In this document: positions 5,492-6,431 of the stretch, piece by piece
Numbering within the stretch: position 1 is the stretch's first letter
Layout of the letters: each line of letters starts with the position of its first letter
Assembly: GCA_964360375.1 (NCBI GenBank)
Contig: CAYHWG010000052.1
Coordinates: 1 to 6,431 of the forward strand
From: XYB2-FULL-45-11 sp964360375
GTDB lineage: Bacteria > Patescibacteriota > Patescibacteriia > UBA9934 > GWF2-40-263
Length of the DNA stretch: 6,431 bases
Direction: 5' to 3'
Program-made: the position numbers and the translations under genes
The notes under the pieces: generated by a model
The model's database searches: none
What the model saw: only the letters and a program-made list of their open reading frames with translations
What the model was told of the DNA's origin: nothing

Positions 5492-5995
5492 ATGACTGAT
5501 CAAACACAAGAAGAATCAGAAGAAGTCGAGAAACCATCCGAACAAGAAGTTGAAAAATGTTCCAGCTGCGATGAGTACATCATCGGATGGCGAAGAGCTC
5601 TTGCGGATTATGATAATTTGAAAAAAGATTTGGGGAAGGAAAAAGATCAGATGCGCCGCATCGTGAAAGAAGATGTTGCGGAATCGATTATTCCGATTCT
5701 CGATCACTTTGATCAAGCGTTGAAGTTCAAGCCACAGAATCTCGACACAACGGCTGAGAACTGGGTGACGGGCATGATGCATGTGCGCAACCAGCTCGAG
5801 AGTGTGTTGCTCGGTCTCTGTGTCGAACCATTCGGAAGTGTCGGCGATGTGTTCGATTCGCACCTACACGAATCGGTTGGCGATCGCGAAGACGCCACAC
5901 AACCCGAACACGCGATCGTCGAGGTCGCGCAACGCGGATGGAAAGCAGGGGATCACGTCATTCGCCCAGCAAAGGTTATCGTGAATGGTTCGTAG
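5492..5995 (+). CDS. grpE: Nucleotide exchange factor GrpE (DnaK co-chaperone)
   Basis: GrpE releases ADP from DnaK so that the chaperone can cycle; it acts as a cytoplasmic dimer. The 167-residue protein has the usual layout: an acidic, disordered N-terminus (1-22), a long helix containing RALADYDNLKK (35-45), and a C-terminal beta domain with FDSHLHESV (121-129, matching the family pattern FDPxxHEAV) and RGWKAGDHVIRPAKVIV (148-164). C23 and C26 form a CxxC just before the long helix, a feature absent from the Escherichia coli protein. The length is slightly below the usual 170-200 residues. There is no Shine-Dalgarno site before the ATG at 5492. It lies downstream of hrcA under the CIRCE promoter, so heat induction is expected. 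The TAG stop codon lies within the start of a GC-rich repeat. Confidence 0.96.
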   Translation: MTDQTQEESEEVEKPSEQEVEKCSSCDEYIIGWRRALADYDNLKKDLGKEKDQMRRIVKEDVAESIIPILDHFDQALKFKPQNLDTTAENWVTGMMHVRNQLESVLLGLCVEPFGSVGDVFDSHLHESVGDREDATQPEHAIVEVAQRGWKAGDHVIRPAKVIVNGS

Positions 5996-6044
5996 GGGTG
6001 CCCCTTGCCTTGCCTGCCGGCAGGTGGGTACCCTCGCGAGGCAC
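5992..6044. repeat. GC-rich palindromic repeat overlapping the end of grpE
   Basis: This block is much richer in G and C than its surroundings and is built of short palindromes in a row: CCTGCCGGCAGG (6013-6024), GGGTACCC (6026-6033) and CTCGCGAG (6033-6040). The flanking GTGCC (5998-6002) and GGCAC (6040-6044) could also pair. It shares TGCCTGCCGG with the extra segment in repeat copy 1, in opposite orientation. The grpE stop codon TAG (5993-5995) is part of the block. It is probably an interspersed intergenic repeat, but only one copy is in this window. Confidence 0.6.
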
Positions 6045-6084
6045 ATGTTTCGGATTCAGGTCGATCACCTGGATCTGAAACATG
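6044..6084 (+). other. Long stable hairpin between grpE and the next gene
   Basis: An 18-bp stem with two G-U pairs (6044-6061 with 6067-6084) closes a five-base loop CGATC. No U-tract follows on either strand, so a standard intrinsic terminator is not supported. It could protect the 3' end of the hrcA-grpE transcript from exonucleases, lower expression of the following gene, or belong to the adjoining repeat block. Confidence 0.7.
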
Positions 6085-6131
6085 CGAGAAATTTGATCAG
6101 ATTCAAGAGTTCGAAAAACAACACCTCACAC

Positions 6132-6137
6132 AGGAGA
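6132..6137 (+). promoter_or_regulatory. Shine-Dalgarno site deciding the GTG start at 6145
   Basis: AGGAGA lies 7 bases before a GTG codon that opens a frame running to the window end. It supports GTG as the start, although no ATG is available nearby. Confidence 0.75.
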
Positions 6138-6144
6138 AGAAGCT

Positions 6145-6431
6145 GTGAAAATCAAACGCGAATATGTCATTGCGGGTTTTGCTTGGTCGTTGTTGATTGG
6201 CATTGCGGTCTTTGTCGCCCCATCTTTTATCGCGTTATTTGATCGGAAGGATTCTCCCAAGCCGTTCCCGATTGAAAAACTCGTGATCGACAAGGAGCTC
6301 TCTCTATTTTATCAACCAACGCATCAAAACAGTCACGAACCAGTGTCTTGTTGGTATCAAATCCACGGCATGCAAGGAAAGAGCGGTCCACATCACTTTT
6401 TCGTTGAGTGCGAAGTGTTCTTGCGACTCAA
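6145..6431 (+). CDS. Hypothetical membrane-anchored protein, 5' part only
   Basis: The open frame continues past the window end, so only the first 95 residues are seen. It begins MKIKREYVIAGF with a positive N-terminus. Residues about 8-32 form one hydrophobic segment (IAGFAWSLLIGIAVFVAP), which is a membrane anchor or uncleaved signal; the remainder should then lie outside the cytoplasm. The visible outer part has two cysteines (in VSCWYQIHG and VECEVF) that could form a disulfide, and no family is recognisable. The GTG start is supported by AGGAGA at a good distance. It follows grpE by 149 bases that hold a GC-rich repeat and a long hairpin, so cotranscription with hrcA-grpE is uncertain; no clear promoter is seen in the gap. 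Confidence 0.75.
   Translation, partial: MKIKREYVIAGFAWSLLIGIAVFVAPSFIALFDRKDSPKPFPIEKLVIDKELSLFYQPTHQNSHEPVSCWYQIHGMQGKSGPHHFFVECEVFLRL

Noticed and set aside
6044..6084. Intrinsic terminator of the hrcA-grpE operon
   Set aside because: The stem is long and stable, but it is followed by GCGAGAAATTTG and not by a U-tract, and none exists on the other strand.
6165..6175. Third copy of the TGTCATTGCG repeat within the last gene
   Set aside because: Only TGTCATTGCG matches; it lacks the following arm sequence and any inverted partner, and it is in frame in a membrane-segment coding region. Chance is the simplest explanation.
5985..6242. 85-codon open frame on the plus strand behind grpE
   Set aside because: It runs through the GC-rich repeat and the hairpin, has an unlikely composition, and overlaps the better-supported frame that starts with GTG at 6145.

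Overview
The window looks like a piece of a small bacterial chromosome, most likely from the Patescibacteria (Candidate Phyla Radiation) or a similar reduced lineage. This is an inference from three things: dispersed hairpin repeats of the TGTCATTGCGAGG...CCTCGCAATGACA type, mostly absent Shine-Dalgarno sequences, and a compact layout with several proteins that match no family I can name. No rRNA, CRISPR array, transposase or phage gene is visible.

Left part (1-1634). On the minus strand there is a complete tRNA-Glu(CTC) with encoded CCA and its own sigma70-type promoter. Upstream of it on the same strand lies a 396-residue, probably alpha-helical protein of unknown function. That gene has a good ribosome binding site, and its stop codon sits inside an intrinsic terminator. 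The gap between it and the next, divergent gene holds the first copy of the dispersed hairpin repeat and an extended -10 promoter.

Middle part (1635-4618). Three plus-strand genes follow closely: a CPA2-family (KefB/KefC-like) cation/proton antiporter with a cytoplasmic RCK/TrkA-N domain, a 222-residue protein of unknown function 15 bases behind it, and a 200-residue, charged, probably disordered protein ending in a basic-hydrophobic tail. The antiporter promoter is placed so that its transcript would be nearly or fully leaderless.

Right part (4619-6431). This is a heat-shock operon, hrcA-grpE. Its near-consensus promoter (TTGACA-18-TATAAT) is overlaid by a perfect CIRCE operator, so HrcA should repress its own operon. 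HrcA is short (231 residues against about 340) and appears to lack the central inserted domain. A second copy of the dispersed repeat sits between hrcA and grpE. Directly after grpE there is a GC-rich palindromic repeat that contains the grpE stop codon, then a long hairpin, and then the start of a gene for a membrane-anchored protein of unknown function that runs off the window. dnaK does not follow grpE here.

The most notable points are the shortened HrcA paired with a textbook CIRCE promoter, hairpin repeats at gene boundaries and inside the heat-shock operon, and the predicted leaderless antiporter transcript. I see no clear case for a wholly new multi-gene system; the best candidates for unknown biology are the four uncharacterised proteins.
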